Shown: positions 63,239-64,000 of the stretch, piece by piece | Numbering within the stretch: position 1 is the stretch's first letter | Layout: each line of letters begins with the position of its first letter | Assembly: GCA_963677655.1 (NCBI GenBank) | Contig: OY782088.1 | DNA: 64,000 bases | From: Saccharicrinis sp963677655 | Lineage (GTDB): Bacteria > Bacteroidota > Bacteroidia > Bacteroidales > Marinilabiliaceae | Direction: 5' to 3' (one strand) | The notes under the pieces: model-generated | The model's input: the letters and a program-made list of their open reading frames with translations, nothing else | What the model was told of the DNA's origin: nothing | Databases searched by the model: none | Made by a program: the position numbers and the translations under genes

Positions 63239-64000
63239 ATGGCAGGAGTATATATACATATACCTTTTTGTTTACAAAAATGTGGATATTGTGATTTTTA
63301 TAGTATAACAGATTTGTCTTTCAAAAATAGGTTTATTAATAGTGTTATAGATGAAATAAACAGTAGAAAATCTGAATTAATTTCTGAAGATATAGTTACA
63401 ATTTATTTAGGTGGTGGTACTCCTAGTTTGTTAGATAAAGTTTCGCTATTAAGGATTTTTGATGCATTGAGTAAAAATATGGATATTAATTCTGTAAATG
63501 AGTTTACAATAGAAGTTAATCCAGATGATATTTCAGAACAATATTTAAAAGGGTTATTGGAAGTTGGTTTTAATAGATTAAGTATCGGAATTCAAAGTTT
63601 CAATGACCGAATACTTAAATTCATGAACCGTCGACATGATTCTAAACAAGCAATAAATGCTGTGAAGCTTGCTCAGAATGTTGGTTTTTCAAATATTAGT
63701 ATTGATCTCATATATGGTATTCCAGGAATGAGTATGGAAGAATGGAAAGAATCAATTTTGAATGCTATTCAATTAAATGTTCAACATATATCTGCTTATC
63801 ATTTAACATTTGAACCAGGTACTGCCTTTTATAAAAAACTTAAAAGTGGTTTTATTAAAGAAATATCCGATTCTGACAGTTTACTTCAATATGAATTATT
63901 ATTGAAAAATTTAAGAAAATATGGATTTTTCGATTATGAGATTTCAAATTTTTCACAGCCAGGTTTAGAATCAAAGCATAATTCATCTTATTGGACAGGT
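63239..64000 (+). CDS. hemW: HemW-like radical SAM haem chaperone (3' truncated by the window)
   Basis: The first 254 codons are in the window; the frame runs off the end. The start MAGVYIHIPFCLQKCGYC is the classic HemN/HemW opening, with the radical SAM CxxxCxxC at Cys11, Cys15 and Cys18 and IYLGGGTPS (~56-64). The sequences RLSIGIQSFND, FMNRRHDSKQA and ISIDLIYGIPGM follow. HemW binds haem and transfers it rather than oxidising coproporphyrinogen; the closest functional choice is judged by the short N-terminus before CxxxCxxC. The parS-like site lies 35 bases upstream. Confidence 0.93.
   Translation, partial: MAGVYIHIPFCLQKCGYCDFYSITDLSFKNRFINSVIDEINSRKSELISEDIVTIYLGGGTPSLLDKVSLLRIFDALSKNMDINSVNEFTIEVNPDDISEQYLKGLLEVGFNRLSIGIQSFNDRILKFMNRRHDSKQAINAVKLAQNVGFSNISIDLIYGIPGMSMEEWKESILNAIQLNVQHISAYHLTFEPGTAFYKKLKSGFIKEISDSDSLLQYELLLKNLRKYGFFDYEISNFSQPGLESKHNSSYWTG

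Overview
The window is about 64 kb of AT-rich DNA (roughly 30-33% GC by eye) from a member of the Bacteroidota, most likely class Bacteroidia. Support for this: a secreted protein with a type IX secretion C-terminal sorting domain (7668-8963); TonB receptor and surface lipoprotein pairs; LytTR signalling; families typical of the phylum (DUF4292, DUF4956, DUF2490, PorT-like barrels, GH43 and PL10 polysaccharide enzymes); few Shine-Dalgarno sequences; and several matches to the phylum's -7 promoter element TAnnTTTG. Order and genus cannot be fixed from the sequence.

Region by region. 1-2626: two tandem outer-membrane barrel proteins, the second carrying WG repeats. 2637-9615: an MFS transporter and small metabolic or redox genes, with copies of a CACAGAG-type intergenic repeat. 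9762-13216: an ion antiporter paired with a UspA-TPR protein, then a CDF-like transporter with an HMA-like N-terminus. 13261-15890: a small pectin module (PL10 lyase and GH43) behind tandem 21-bp repeats. 15912-21777: a membrane-anchored MutS-like ATPase, an esterase, a lipid A acyltransferase and a broken acyl-CoA ligase gene. 21921-22978: a CorA Mg2+ transporter gene whose leader holds a 16-codon acidic/proline ORF and a hairpin covering the ribosome site. 23216-31144: a bleomycin-hydrolase-like peptidase, a polyphosphate-polymerase/DUF4956/DUF2490 operon, a divergent Cthe_2159-type lipoprotein and a LytS/LytR-type pair.

31493-41352 is a tight nine-gene operon: surface lipoprotein, TonB receptor, FecBCD-type importer, two binding-protein-fold proteins without signal peptides, a HypB/UreG-like GTPase and an ABC ATPase with no membrane partner. 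Three of the soluble proteins begin with similar small domains. The layout suggests uptake of a metal or metal complex coupled to handling of it in the cytosol. I do not recognise this set as a characterised system.

41396-46563 holds a patatin, an L,D-transpeptidase, a barrel protein, dtd and a lipoate ligase. From 46682 to 61146 thirteen consecutive genes lie on the minus strand (uvrC, ade, mnmG, ybeY, an RsbW-like gene, envC-like, DUF4292, TPR, dut, flippase, ruvB, receiver, nadA). A 575-bp AT-rich gap with DnaA-box-like motifs follows, and then mostly plus-strand genes (rpiB, Rrf2, hemW). Three parS-like palindromes lie at 49.9, 50.1 and 63.2 kb. Together these suggest that the chromosome origin is in or close to 61147-61721.

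Strongest leads: the CorA leader, the nine-gene operon with cytosolic binding-protein homologues, and the candidate oriC/parS region.
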